Notes: generated by a model from the letters alone, not told the origin. Shown: positions 15,858-25,393, counted from the stretch's first letter. The stretch: 64,000 nucleotides of DNA from Bariatricus massiliensis (GCF_900086725.1 NZ_LT574836.1:186001-250000); one strand, 5' to 3'. Made by a program: numbers and translations.

Positions 15858-18163
15858 GAAGAAGATACTTATGCCAGATTTGTCTGGGCCTGATTATGAT
15901 AATCGTACTGTTGAGGACGGCGGACGAGGCGCGCTTTTTTCCGGAACTGCGGCCTGCCGTCTCCCAACAGAACCTAAAGGAAAAAGAGGAAATCCGGGTG
16001 AGCGGGACTGTCCGCAAAAAATCAGAAAAGGATGGAAGGCTCACACTGGAACTACAAGATATTACATGTAATGGGACGCTGGTATGTGACGAAAGAATAC
16101 TGGCTTATCTGGAGGAAGAATCACTTCCTTACATACCGGTCATGGGGGAAAGGCTCCTTGTGTCCGGGAAAATCAATTTTTATCATCAGCCCCGCAATCC
16201 GGGGAATTTCAATCAAAAATTTTATTATCAAAAACAGAATATACACGCATTTATCGGAGACGCACGGCTGGATTCCGATTCGCCGGGAAAAAGACAGAGA
16301 AATAATAGTATGCTGTATCGTCTGAAAGAATGGCTTTGGATGGTGAGAAAGAAGGCGGCTCTGGTGATGGAATCCTATTTGGGAGAAGCGCGGGGCGGAA
16401 TGTTAAGCGCCATGCTGCTGGGGGAGAAGGGACTTTTAGATTCGGATATTTCGGAGGCTATGAGCAAAAGCGGCATAGGCCATCTATATGCGGTGTCGGG
16501 CCTGCATGTTTCTTTCTTTGGATTTGGGGTTTACCGGATTTTGCGGAAAACAGGTCTGCCGATTGGCATCTGTGCGGCAGGGGCCAGTTTGTTTTTGCTG
16601 CTCTATGTGGAGCTTACAGGAAACGGTGTTTCGGCCGTCCGCGCTTATGTCATGTTTGTGATACGGATGGGGGCGGAAGTGAGCGGCAGAGTGTATGACG
16701 GGCTGACCGCTCTGGCGGCGGCCGCAGTTTTTCTGCTTATAAAGCAGCCGCTCCTGCTGTGGGACGCCGGGTTCTTATTGTCGTTCGCGGCGGTAGGCGG
16801 AATATATGGTGTTCTTCCCATTCTGAAAAGTTGCTTTGAGGGCCGGGCGGAGGGGAATCTTTTGCCGGGATTTTTGACAGTGGCAGCGGTCAATCTTGTA
16901 TTAATTCCGTTGATGCTGCGGTTCTATTTTGAGCTTGCGGTGTATTCTCTCATCTGGAATGTCATCGTGGTTATGCTGGCCCCGGTTGTGCTGACGGCCG
17001 GAATTGGGGGTATGATACTGGGAACGGCATCCGGCTGCCTGCCTCTGGCGGGTGGTGTGGCAAAGCTGTTCTTCTTTGTGGCAGACAAGATATTATGGTT
17101 TTACGAGAGGGGGAGTAAGCTTATGCTGCTGATTCCGGGGAGCCGCTTCGTGGCAGGCTGTCCGTCCATGTGGCAGGTGGCTTTGTACTATACCGCTCTT
17201 TTCACAGGACTGGCAGTCGCTGCTGCGAGGAAAAGGAAAAAGAGAAACGGTGGGACAATGCTCAGGCTGGCCGTCTGCAGTATCATTTTAATTGGTTTCG
17301 GCATACTGTTTCTGCCTCACGGGAAACGGGGACGGACCGAGGTGGTGATGCTGGATGTGGGACAGGGAGACTGCTTTTTTGTACGGGGGCCAGAGGGCGG
17401 GACATACTTGATAGACGGCGGTAGCAGTACGGTCAATAAAGCCGGGCAGTACCGGATAGAGCCTTTCCTAAAATCACAAGGAGTGGGCGTTTTGGACTAT
17501 GTTTTTGTATCCCATGGGGATGCGGACCATTTGAATGGGATTTTAGAGCTTCTGACGAGACAGGAGGTCGGAATTGAAATAAGAAATGTAGTGCTTCCCA
17601 ACGAGGAGGTTTGGAATACGGCACTCACGGAACTCACTGAGACGGCAATGAGGAAAGGGACAAAAATTTATGTCATGGAGCAAGGACAGTCACTGAAAGA
17701 GAAGGGACTGACGCTCACCTGTCTGTGGCCAGAGACGGAATATACGGGGGAGGCCGGAAATCAAGCCTCCATGGTATTGAGTCTGACATACGGCGCATTT
17801 GATATGCTGTTTACCGGGGATTTAGAGAAAGAGGGGGAGGAGGCCTTTGTCCGCTGGGCTATGGAAAGACAGCGGGAGGGAGCTCTGCAGGCTTCCTATG
17901 AAGTGCTGAAGGCCGGCCACCACGGCTCTAAGAATGGAACCGCACAAGCCATGCTTGAATTCACAGCGCCTCGGGATGTATTTATATCGGCGGGGCAGGG
18001 AAATTCTTATGGACATCCCCACAGGGAAGTGCTAGAAAGGCTTGCAAAATGGGGGTGTACACTATATAATACGAAAGAGCAGGGGGCAGTTTCCCTTTCC
18101 ACCGACGGGAAGTCTTACCGGGTAAAACTGCCTATGCAAAGAAGGAGAATTATTGTATACTGA
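15854..18163 (+). CDS. comEC: DNA internalisation channel protein ComEC/Rec2
   Basis: Forms the membrane channel that brings single-stranded DNA into the cell during transformation. The 769-residue protein has the N-terminal DUF4131/OB-like part (about 1-150), a multi-helix Competence domain (about 190-470) with GIGHLYAVSGLHVSFFG, and a C-terminal metallo-beta-lactamase-fold domain (about 490-760) with MLDVGQGD and the metal motif SHGDADHLNG. It starts with TTG at 15854, sharing bases with the GerMN stop, after GAGGGA. The complete frame suggests functional DNA-uptake capability, though competence pilus genes are not in the window. Confidence 0.94.
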   Translation: MRRRYLCQICLGLIMIIVLLRTADEARFFPELRPAVSQQNLKEKEEIRVSGTVRKKSEKDGRLTLELQDITCNGTLVCDERILAYLEEESLPYIPVMGERLLVSGKINFYHQPRNPGNFNQKFYYQKQNIHAFIGDARLDSDSPGKRQRNNSMLYRLKEWLWMVRKKAALVMESYLGEARGGMLSAMLLGEKGLLDSDISEAMSKSGIGHLYAVSGLHVSFFGFGVYRILRKTGLPIGICAAGASLFLLLYVELTGNGVSAVRAYVMFVIRMGAEVSGRVYDGLTALAAAAVFLLIKQPLLLWDAGFLLSFAAVGGIYGVLPILKSCFEGRAEGNLLPGFLTVAAVNLVLIPLMLRFYFELAVYSLIWNVIVVMLAPVVLTAGIGGMILGTASGCLPLAGGVAKLFFFVADKILWFYERGSKLMLLIPGSRFVAGCPSMWQVALYYTALFTGLAVAAARKRKKRNGGTMLRLAVCSIILIGFGILFLPHGKRGRTEVVMLDVGQGDCFFVRGPEGGTYLIDGGSSTVNKAGQYRIEPFLKSQGVGVLDYVFVSHGDADHLNGILELLTRQEVGIEIRNVVLPNEEVWNTALTELTETAMRKGTKIYVMEQGQSLKEKGLTLTCLWPETEYTGEAGNQASMVLSLTYGAFDMLFTGDLEKEGEEAFVRWAMERQREGALQASYEVLKAGHHGSKNGTAQAMLEFTAPRDVFISAGQGNSYGHPHREVLERLAKWGCTLYNTKEQGAVSLSTDGKSYRVKLPMQRRRIIVY

Positions 18164-19148
18164 TACCATGAAGAGTTTAAATGAAGATTTAAAAACAGGG
18201 AATTTTAAGCAGATATATCTCCTGTATGGTGAGGAGGCTTATCTGAAAAAACAGTATAAAGAACGGTTTGTAAAGGCTATCGTACCTGAGGGCGATACGA
18301 TGAACTATTCCTACTTTGAAGGGAAGAACACCAATCAGAAGGAGATTATCGACCTTTCTGAAACCATGCCCTTTTTTGCGGAGAAGCGTCTGATTGTTCT
18401 GGAGAATACTGGGTTTTTCAAAAACGCCGCGCCGGAACTTGCGGAGTATGTTAAAGATATGCCGGAGACCACCCATTTGATTTTCGTCGAAGAAGAAATC
18501 GACAAGCGGGGGAAGCTCTACAAGGCTGTCAAGGCCTGTGGACATATTGTGGAGCTGAAGCGGCAGGATGAGTCTACATTGATCCGGTGGATTCTGGGCA
18601 TTGTGAAAAAGGAAGGCAAGCAGATAAGCGAATCGGCGGTCCGTTACTTTATCGCCAAAGTGGGGGATGACATGGAGAAGATTCAAAGGGAGCTGGAAAA
18701 GCTTTTTTGCTTCTGTATGGAACGGTCTGAGATAACCGTTGCCGATATAGATGAAATCTGTTCGACCCAGATTACCAACCACATATTTGATATGGTTGAC
18801 GCGGTGGCTAATAAGCAGCAGAAGAAGGCGCTGGATTATTACTATAATCTGCTGGCGCTGAAAGAACCGCCCATGCGAATCTTATATCTGCTCACGAGAC
18901 AGTTCAAGCTCCTGCTTGAAGTCAAGGAATTAGAGCGGCTCGGCTACGGACAGAAAGATATGGCCTCCAAGGCGGGACTCATGCCCTTCTTGGTGGGTAA
19001 ATACCGGACACAGGCCAAGGCTTTCAGGCGCAGTGAACTGCGGCAGATTGTGGAAGCGGGCGTACAGACAGAAGAAAATGTAAAGACAGGGCGTATGGGG
19101 GATGTGCTTTCCGTGGAACTTTTCCTCGTAAAGTACAGCCATAAATGA
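18153..19148 (+). CDS. holA: DNA polymerase III delta subunit (HolA)
   Basis: The clamp-loader subunit that opens the sliding clamp during replication. The 331 residues match the family length, with the N-terminal F-K-Q-I-Y-L-L-Y-G-E-E motif and a C-terminal helical collar domain. The start is ambiguous: TTG at 18153 is 5-6 bases after AAGGAG (18142-18147) and overlaps comEC, while ATG at 18168 gives the commoner M-K-S-L N-terminus but at a poor distance. comEC-holA adjacency is usual in Firmicutes. Confidence 0.93.
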   Translation: MYTDTMKSLNEDLKTGNFKQIYLLYGEEAYLKKQYKERFVKAIVPEGDTMNYSYFEGKNTNQKEIIDLSETMPFFAEKRLIVLENTGFFKNAAPELAEYVKDMPETTHLIFVEEEIDKRGKLYKAVKACGHIVELKRQDESTLIRWILGIVKKEGKQISESAVRYFIAKVGDDMEKIQRELEKLFCFCMERSEITVADIDEICSTQITNHIFDMVDAVANKQQKKALDYYYNLLALKEPPMRILYLLTRQFKLLLEVKELERLGYGQKDMASKAGLMPFLVGKYRTQAKAFRRSELRQIVEAGVQTEENVKTGRMGDVLSVELFLVKYSHK

Positions 19149-19173
19149 AATAGATAAGGAGCGTATTTGGCAT

Positions 19174-20985
19174 ATGCACATGGAACAAAGTAAAATCAGG
19201 AATTTTTGTATTATTGCACATATCGACCATGGAAAGTCTACTCTGGCAGACAGAATTATTGAGAAAACCGGGCTTTTGACCAGCCGTGAGATGCAGTCTC
19301 AGGTACTGGACAACATGGATTTGGAGCGCGAGAGAGGAATCACTATTAAGTCTCAGGCCGTCCGGACAGTCTACAAGGCGCAGGATGGGGAAGAGTATAT
19401 CTTTAACTTGATAGATACCCCCGGACACGTGGACTTTAACTATGAAGTCTCAAGGAGTCTGGCCGCGTGCGACGGCGCTATTTTGGTGGTGGACGCGGCG
19501 CAGGGCGTGGAGGCGCAGACACTGGCCAATGTATATCTGGCTTTGGATCATGATTTGGACGTGATGCCTGTCATCAATAAGGTGGACTTGCCAAGCGCCA
19601 TGCCGGAGCGTGTCATTGAAGAGATCGAGGATGTGATCGGCATCGAAGCGGAGGATGCTCCTCGAATTTCAGCCAAGACCGGGCTCAACGTGGACGAAGT
19701 GCTGGAGCAGATCGTCAGAAAGATTCCGGCGCCCTCAGGCGACCCGGAGGCGCCCCTTCAGGCGTTGATTTTTGATTCACTGTATGATCCTTATAAGGGC
19801 GTTATCGTTTTCTGCCGCATCAAAGAGGGCCGCGTTGCAAGGGGCACTTCCATTAAGATGATGGCTACGGGCGCGAAGGCCGATGTAGTGGAAGTCGGAT
19901 ATTTTGGGGCAGGGCAGTTTATTCCCTGTGAAGAATTATCTGCCGGAATGGTAGGGTATTTTACAGCCAGCTTGAAAAACGTCAAGGATACCCGTGTGGG
20001 AGATACCGTGACCGATGCCCAGAATCCTTGCGCGGAGCCGCTGCCCGGCTACAAAAAGGTGAATCCTATGGTGTATTGTGGGATGTATCCGGCGGACAGC
20101 GCCAAGTATCCGGATTTGAGGGACGCGCTGGAAAAGCTGCAGTTAAATGATGCGGCGCTTCAATTTGAGCCGGAGACATCGCTGGCTTTAGGCTTCGGAT
20201 TCCGATGCGGTTTTCTTGGGCTTCTGCATCTGGAAATCATCCAAGAGCGTCTGGAAAGAGAATATAATCTGGACTTGGTGACCACCGCGCCGGGAGTTAT
20301 CTATAAAGTATACAAGACAAACGGAGAGATGATCGAGCTGACGAACCCTTCTAATCTGCCGGATCCCGCAGAGATAGACTATATGGAGGAGCCGGTGGTG
20401 AAGGCGGAGATTATGGTGACCTCTGAATTTATCGGAGCTATCATGGACCTTTGTCAGGAGCGGCGAGGCGTGTATCAAGGAATGGAATATATCGAAGAGA
20501 CAAGGGCGGTACTGCACTATCACCTGCCGCTCAATGAGATTATCTACGATTTCTTTGACGCGCTGAAATCCCGTTCCCGCGGCTATGCCTCCTTTGATTA
20601 TGAGCTGCTGGGATATGAGCGGTCAGAGCTTGTGAAGCTGGATATTCTGATTAATAAGGAAGAAGTGGACGCCCTTTCCTTCATCGTATTTGCCGGAAGC
20701 GCTTACGAGCGGGGAAGGAAAATGTGCGAGAAGCTGAAGGAAGAGATTCCACGGCAATTGTTCGAGATTCCCATTCAGGCGGCGGTCGGAAGCAAGATTA
20801 TCGCCAGAGAGACGGTAAAGGCAATGCGTAAAGACGTGTTGGCCAAATGCTACGGGGGAGATATCACCCGTAAGAAAAAGCTTCTGGAAAAACAGAAGGA
20901 AGGCAAGAAGCGTATGCGTCAGGTGGGCAGCGTAGAGATTCCACAGAAAGCGTTTATGAGCGTGCTGAAGCTGGATGACAAATAA
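19174..20985 (+). CDS. lepA: Elongation factor 4 (LepA)
   Basis: A ribosome-associated GTPase that back-translocates or remodels stalled ribosomes. The 603 residues carry the P-loop AHIDHGKST, the G2/G3 elements RGITIKSQ and DTPGHVDF, NKVD, and the LepA-specific C-terminal region with R-K-K-K-L-L-E-K-Q-K-E-G-K. AAGGAG lies 12 bases before the ATG at 19174; a second in-frame ATG two codons later is possible. It follows holA by 25 bases and is followed by hemW, an order often seen in Firmicutes. Confidence 0.97.
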   Translation: MHMEQSKIRNFCIIAHIDHGKSTLADRIIEKTGLLTSREMQSQVLDNMDLERERGITIKSQAVRTVYKAQDGEEYIFNLIDTPGHVDFNYEVSRSLAACDGAILVVDAAQGVEAQTLANVYLALDHDLDVMPVINKVDLPSAMPERVIEEIEDVIGIEAEDAPRISAKTGLNVDEVLEQIVRKIPAPSGDPEAPLQALIFDSLYDPYKGVIVFCRIKEGRVARGTSIKMMATGAKADVVEVGYFGAGQFIPCEELSAGMVGYFTASLKNVKDTRVGDTVTDAQNPCAEPLPGYKKVNPMVYCGMYPADSAKYPDLRDALEKLQLNDAALQFEPETSLALGFGFRCGFLGLLHLEIIQERLEREYNLDLVTTAPGVIYKVYKTNGEMIELTNPSNLPDPAEIDYMEEPVVKAEIMVTSEFIGAIMDLCQERRGVYQGMEYIEETRAVLHYHLPLNEIIYDFFDALKSRSRGYASFDYELLGYERSELVKLDILINKEEVDALSFIVFAGSAYERGRKMCEKLKEEIPRQLFEIPIQAAVGSKIIARETVKAMRKDVLAKCYGGDITRKKKLLEKQKEGKKRMRQVGSVEIPQKAFMSVLKLDDK

Positions 20986-21004
20986 AGGACAGGGAGTTGA
21001 CGTG

Positions 21005-22165
21005 ATGCCACCATTGGAGATATATGTTCATATTCCTTTCTGTATAAAAAAGTGCGCGTATTGTGATTTCTTATCTGCGCCTTCGACTGCAGAGGAAAGA
21101 GAGGCTTACGTGGCGGCGCTGTGCAGGGAAATCGAGTCCTGCGGCAGCCGTGTGGAAGACTTTGACGTCACCAGCATATTTTTCGGAGGGGGCACGCCTT
21201 CCCTTCTGGACGGAGCCCAGATGACACGGATTATGGGTAAAATCCGCAAAAATTTCAGGATTGCTGGAGACGCAGAGATTACTGTGGAGATGAATCCGGG
21301 AACCGTGACAGAGGACAAGCTGGAGCGCTATAGGCAGACTGGCGTCAACCGTCTGAGCATAGGCCTTCAGTCCGTTCACGACGACGAATTAAAGATGCTG
21401 GGCAGAATACACACCTATGAGGAATTTCTGCAATCTTACCGAATGGCAAGAGACGCAGGGTTCGAAAATATCAATATTGATTTGATTTCTGCCATACCGG
21501 GGCAGTCTCCAAGAAGCTGGCAGGAGGCTCTTGAGACGGTGGCAGCTTTAAAGCCGGAGCATATCTCCGCCTACAGTCTGATTATAGAGCCGGGGACACG
21601 CTTTTACGAATGGTATGGGGAGGATGACCGGCGGAGAGAAGCCGAATTGCCGGGCGAAGAAGAAGAGCGGCAGATGTACCGGCTGACGGCAGAGGTGCTG
21701 GGGAAAACCGGATACAAGCGATATGAGATATCCAATTATGCACGGGACGGTCATGAATGCAGACATAATCTTGGCTATTGGGACAGGGTACCCTATCTGG
21801 GCTTCGGAATAGGCGCAGCTTCCTTTTTTCCTGAGAGCGGAGGGGAACCGGGGAAGATGACCCGGTTTACAAACCCGGAGACAATGCAGGAATATGAAGA
21901 GTCGTTTCAGGAAAAGTTCAAGGCTCCTCCGCTGAGCACAGAGGAAGAGATGGAGGAATTCATGTTCTTGGGGCTCCGCAAAATAGACGGGATATCAAAA
22001 GAAAAATTCTGCGGATATTTTCATGTTGGAATAGAAGAAATCTACGGAGAGCAGATAGAGAAGCTGATAAGCTTAGAATTGCTGGAAGAAGACGGGGATG
22101 CCATCAGGCTGACCGAACGGGGAATTGATGTCAGCAATGCAGTATTTGTAGAATTTATGTTTTAA
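21005..22165 (+). CDS. hemW: Radical SAM heme chaperone HemW
   Basis: Related to oxygen-independent coproporphyrinogen III oxidase but with the HemW architecture, and thought to handle heme insertion rather than coproporphyrinogen oxidation. The 386 residues begin directly with IYVHIPFC and the radical-SAM cluster motif C-x3-C-x2-C (CIKKCAYC), followed by FFGGGTPS and the HemW C-terminal domain. The start at 21005 follows CAGGGAG; an upstream in-frame ATG at 20975 lies inside lepA. It ends at a strong bidirectional terminator. Confidence 0.94.
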   Translation: MPPLEIYVHIPFCIKKCAYCDFLSAPSTAEEREAYVAALCREIESCGSRVEDFDVTSIFFGGGTPSLLDGAQMTRIMGKIRKNFRIAGDAEITVEMNPGTVTEDKLERYRQTGVNRLSIGLQSVHDDELKMLGRIHTYEEFLQSYRMARDAGFENINIDLISAIPGQSPRSWQEALETVAALKPEHISAYSLIIEPGTRFYEWYGEDDRRREAELPGEEEERQMYRLTAEVLGKTGYKRYEISNYARDGHECRHNLGYWDRVPYLGFGIGAASFFPESGGEPGKMTRFTNPETMQEYEESFQEKFKAPPLSTEEEMEEFMFLGLRKIDGISKEKFCGYFHVGIEEIYGEQIEKLISLELLEEDGDAIRLTERGIDVSNAVFVEFMF

Positions 22166-22173
22166 AAAGTTCC

Positions 22174-22209
22174 AGAGGGACGGGCTGCGGGTAGGCGGCC
22201 CGTCCCTTT
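22174..22209. terminator. Bidirectional terminator between hemW and the PrpR-type regulator
   Basis: AGGGACGGGC and GCCCGTCCCT pair as a 10-bp stem that extends inward by three more pairs, with TTT on the right and AAAA/CT-rich sequence on the left. It serves hemW on + and the convergent regulator on -. Confidence 0.8.
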
Positions 22210-22214
22210 GTGTG

Positions 22215-24008
22215 TTATGCTTTAATGTCCCGGCTTTTCAACAGCCGCCAAAGTGTACTTCTGCTGATGCCAAGCCGTTTGGAAGTCTTTTCTTTGTTTC
22301 CCTGCTCTTCTTTCAACACCGTCTGTATGATTTGATAATTGATGTCATCCAGTGTCTGCGTCAAATCCAAAGAGGTGGTAAAACTATCGGCATGGGAGGA
22401 AGGCTCTTGCGCTATAATATTTTTCACCACCCTGTAAGAAATGTATGGAGTAGATGTGAGAGTGACTAATTCTTTCAGGACGCGGTGGAGCTGGTCGAGG
22501 TTGCCGGGCCATTGATATGAGGTCATTACTTCCATGGCTTCCGTCTCAAATCCGATAATCTGTTTGCCCAGAGACACATTTAATTTATGGAGATATAAGG
22601 CGGCTATGCTGGAAAAGTCGGAAAGCCGCTCCCGCAATGGAGGCAGCAGCAGTGTCAGACATGACAGACGGTTTTCCAGACAAGTGCGTACGCAGTCGGT
22701 GTCATGTGGTTCTCCATGCCGGGTGACAAGAGAGAATATCAATCGGTTTCTTTTGATAAGATTCGTACTTTCCACATAAGAAAATAGTTTCTCCAGTTGT
22801 ACTTTCGATAATGTGTCACAATTTTTGATGTATATAGTGGCGTGCAGCGAGCTGAGGGGAGAATTATCACTGGTGAGTAAATTGTTCCATTTCCGCTCGC
22901 CCATGAACTTACAGTCGATCACATAGAAAGGGGAATGGGCGAAGGGGCCGTTTTCGTACATCATAGAGGCCACTTTATCCTTCCCGGTTCCTGTTTCCCC
23001 TGCGATCAGGACCGGCAGTTTGCTCCTGCTGTATTCTTCTATCATATAAGCCGTGTCCCCGGTGCGGCTTGAGCTGCTGTAGTAAGTCGGAGAATCTTCA
23101 GCCAGGTAATCCGGTTTGTTGTATATTTTGATTTCCGGATTTTCCTCTGCAATTATTGCATCTGTCAGCCGGATTATGACAGCTGTATATTTTTGCCCAC
23201 TGTAGTACAGATGACGGCTGCTGATCGTATAAACTTTGTCGCGGATCTGACGGGCAACGGTCTGGTCGGGAACTTTTAAAAATGCTTTTAGATAAGTCTG
23301 CACAAGGTTCATCAATGAGTCATTCATCTCGTCCACGGCAAGGCTGGAGAACCACAGACTGCCTGCTGGGTCATAAATCAAGAATTCTTGTTCTTGGTCT
23401 GTGAGAAGTGCCTGAAACAAGTCCTTCTGTTTGTGTACATGAAGAGAGGAGCGCACGAGCTTTACAGCCCCCTCAATTGCGGTTTTGATACTCTCCGTTC
23501 CGGAAGAAATAAGAATGGAATTCATACCAAGTTTTTTGGCCGCGCTGACGGCGGTCATATCACCGAGAGTAAGAGTACAGCCTCGTTTTTCGGCATCCCG
23601 CAGCGCAGGGAGGGCATCCTCCTCACCGGTAAATGTGAGGATGTCGATATCGTATTGGAGCAGATCGCACAGCACACGGGCGCTTCCGGTAATTCCTGAA
23701 AATCCGGCGATAACATATCTGCCGGAATAAGTCTCCGCAAGTTTGATTGCACGGAGAATGTCATAGCCGGAAATGGAAATATCTATCACTGGAATCTCAA
23801 CGGTAGAACGAATCAATTCGGCGGTCCCGCCCCGGGAAATAATAACATCATAATTTTTATGTGCCAATTCAACAGCAATTTTTCTTCCGGTATCTAAATC
23901 ACCGATCTGAACGGTCAATTCAATGTCATTGAAGGTTCCGGCGATGGAACTGATGGCTTCTGCCATTCCTTCATAGGGTGCGACGGCAAGTATCTTTATT
24001 TTCTGCAT
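22215..24008 (-). CDS. PrpR_N-domain transcription regulator with degenerate AAA+ domain
   Basis: A 597-residue regulator transcribed divergently from the catabolic genes it probably controls. Residues about 1-195 form a PrpR_N sensor domain (ligand-binding, as in the propionate regulator). A PAS-like linker follows (about 200-300), then an AAA+ domain with Walker A GETGTGKDK near 332, and a Fis-type helix-turn-helix at the C-terminus (NKEKTSKRLGISRSTLWR). The GAFTGA loop that contacts sigma-54 is missing, and the Walker B region reads A-T-I-Y-I-K-N-C-D instead of G-T-L-F-L-D-E-I. It therefore probably works with the vegetative polymerase. The start at 24008 is set by GGGGGAAG on the minus strand; a longer in-frame start at 24032 exists. 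Confidence 0.88.
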   Translation of the reverse strand: MQKIKILAVAPYEGMAEAISSIAGTFNDIELTVQIGDLDTGRKIAVELAHKNYDVIISRGGTAELIRSTVEIPVIDISISGYDILRAIKLAETYSGRYVIAGFSGITGSARVLCDLLQYDIDILTFTGEEDALPALRDAEKRGCTLTLGDMTAVSAAKKLGMNSILISSGTESIKTAIEGAVKLVRSSLHVHKQKDLFQALLTDQEQEFLIYDPAGSLWFSSLAVDEMNDSLMNLVQTYLKAFLKVPDQTVARQIRDKVYTISSRHLYYSGQKYTAVIIRLTDAIIAEENPEIKIYNKPDYLAEDSPTYYSSSSRTGDTAYMIEEYSRSKLPVLIAGETGTGKDKVASMMYENGPFAHSPFYVIDCKFMGERKWNNLLTSDNSPLSSLHATIYIKNCDTLSKVQLEKLFSYVESTNLIKRNRLIFSLVTRHGEPHDTDCVRTCLENRLSCLTLLLPPLRERLSDFSSIAALYLHKLNVSLGKQIIGFETEAMEVMTSYQWPGNLDQLHRVLKELVTLTSTPYISYRVVKNIIAQEPSSHADSFTTSLDLTQTLDDINYQIIQTVLKEEQGNKEKTSKRLGISRSTLWRLLKSRDIKA

Positions 24009-24060
24009 AGAATCTTCCCCCTTTGAGAGCAATTGATTATGAAATATATGTTTATTATAA

Positions 24061-24110
24061 GTTGAAATGTTTTAAAATGCAACGTTTTTGTGAGAATACT
24101 GTTTTAAAAT
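24061..24110. promoter_or_regulatory. Candidate operator: paired TGTTTTAAAAT sites
   Basis: TGTTTTAAAAT occurs at 24068-24078 and again at 24100-24110, 32 bp (three helical turns) apart, in the divergent intergenic region. The first copy is inside a looser dyad with GTTG and CAAC outer arms (24061-24083). Binding of the adjacent PrpR-type regulator is inferred from position. Confidence 0.45.
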
Positions 24111-24135
24111 AATACAAAAATAATAAAATTAAAAC

Positions 24136-24164
24136 TTGAGATAGAAATACACAGGGAGTATTAT
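24136..24164 (+). promoter_or_regulatory. Promoter of the catabolic island
   Basis: TTGAGA, exactly 17 bases, TATTAT. No -24/-12 sigma-54 element (GG-N10-GC) is apparent in this intergenic region, in keeping with the regulator's missing GAFTGA loop. Confidence 0.6.
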
Positions 24165-24223
24165 AAATTTAAAGAACATAAAAAGAAATAATGTTTCAAT
24201 ATAGAACAAAAAGGAGGACGAAA

Positions 24224-25378
24224 ATGAGTTTTCAAATTAAAATTCCATCCTGTATCTATGGTGGTGTGGGATGCATAGAAAATGTAAAAGGGATTGTGGA
24301 GAAGGAAGGCGCGCGGCGAATAATCGTTTTTACTGACAAGGGGGTGCGTGCCGCTGGTCTTCTGGATATGCTCACAAGCCTTCTCGACAAGACGAAAGTG
24401 GAATATCAGGTGTTTGATGATTTGACACCGGAACCTGCATATCAGGATGTGGAGCGGGTCGTGAAGGAAGTGGAAGGATACGATGGAGAACTTATCATTG
24501 CACTTGGCGGAGGCAGTGTCATGGATGCCGCAAAGCTGTGTAGTGTTTTAAAAGGGGCACGCTACACGGTGAAGGATTTGCTGGACGAGCCGTCACAGGC
24601 TGTGAAAATGGTGCGGACTGTTATGATACCTACAACGTGTGGGACTGGCTCGGAGGCCACCTGCAACGCTATTGTGGCAGTTCCGGAAGAGCAGTCAAAG
24701 AAAGGAATTGTAAATGACAATATGATACCGGACTATGTGCTGCTGGACGCGCAGATGATACGCGGGCTTCCGAAATCGATTGTAGCGGCGACAGGGGTCG
24801 ATGCACTGGCCCATGTGGTAGAATGCTTTACGTCAAAGAAGGCAACTCCCTTTTCCGACACCTATGCCGCGGCGGGGGCAAAACTGATATTTCATAATAT
24901 CAGGGAGGCGTATCATAATCCCGACAACATGGAGGCGAAAAATAACATGCTTCTCGGTGCTTTCTATGGCGGCGTGGCGATTACAGGAAGCGGAACGACA
25001 GCAGTTCATGCCTTATCTTATCCGCTGGGTGGAAAATACCATATTGCACACGGGGTGTCCAACGCAATCTTGTTTGCACATGTGATGGAGTTCAACATGA
25101 AAGCCTGTGAGGAACGGCTGGCACAGCTATGTGACATTGTATATCCTCAGAAAGTAGAGGAGAGCACCAATGACAAAGCCAGATATATCATCGGCCAAAT
25201 TGCGGGCATTGTAAAGGACACCGGTATTCCTACGGATTTAAGTGAATTCGGTGTAAAACGGGCGGATCTGGATGTTCTCGTAGACGCAGGAAGTAAACAG
25301 CAGCGTCTGCTTGTCAATAACAGGAAGTCCTTAAGTCTCGAAGATATCCGCAATATTTATCTTAAAGTTTTGAAATAA
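24224..25378 (+). CDS. Iron-containing alcohol dehydrogenase (group III)
   Basis: A 384-residue NAD(P)-dependent oxidoreductase of the Fe-ADH family. The nucleotide motif GGGSVMDAAK is near residue 94, and the metal ligands are visible as D-A-L-A-H and the later H-A-L-S-Y and H-I-A-H-G-V-S-N segments. It would interconvert an alcohol and an aldehyde or ketone of the pathway, such as a 2-hydroxy or semialdehyde intermediate; the exact substrate is not known. The start at 24224 follows AAGGAGG (24211-24217). It is the first gene after the island promoter. Confidence 0.9.
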   Translation: MSFQIKIPSCIYGGVGCIENVKGIVEKEGARRIIVFTDKGVRAAGLLDMLTSLLDKTKVEYQVFDDLTPEPAYQDVERVVKEVEGYDGELIIALGGGSVMDAAKLCSVLKGARYTVKDLLDEPSQAVKMVRTVMIPTTCGTGSEATCNAIVAVPEEQSKKGIVNDNMIPDYVLLDAQMIRGLPKSIVAATGVDALAHVVECFTSKKATPFSDTYAAAGAKLIFHNIREAYHNPDNMEAKNNMLLGAFYGGVAITGSGTTAVHALSYPLGGKYHIAHGVSNAILFAHVMEFNMKACEERLAQLCDIVYPQKVEESTNDKARYIIGQIAGIVKDTGIPTDLSEFGVKRADLDVLVDAGSKQQRLLVNNRKSLSLEDIRNIYLKVLK

Positions 25379-25393
25379 GGAAAGGGAACAGTC

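Noticed and set aside
24009..24223. Sigma-54 promoter for the catabolic island
   Set aside because: No GG-N10-GC pair in a suitable place on either strand; a sigma-A promoter fits instead.
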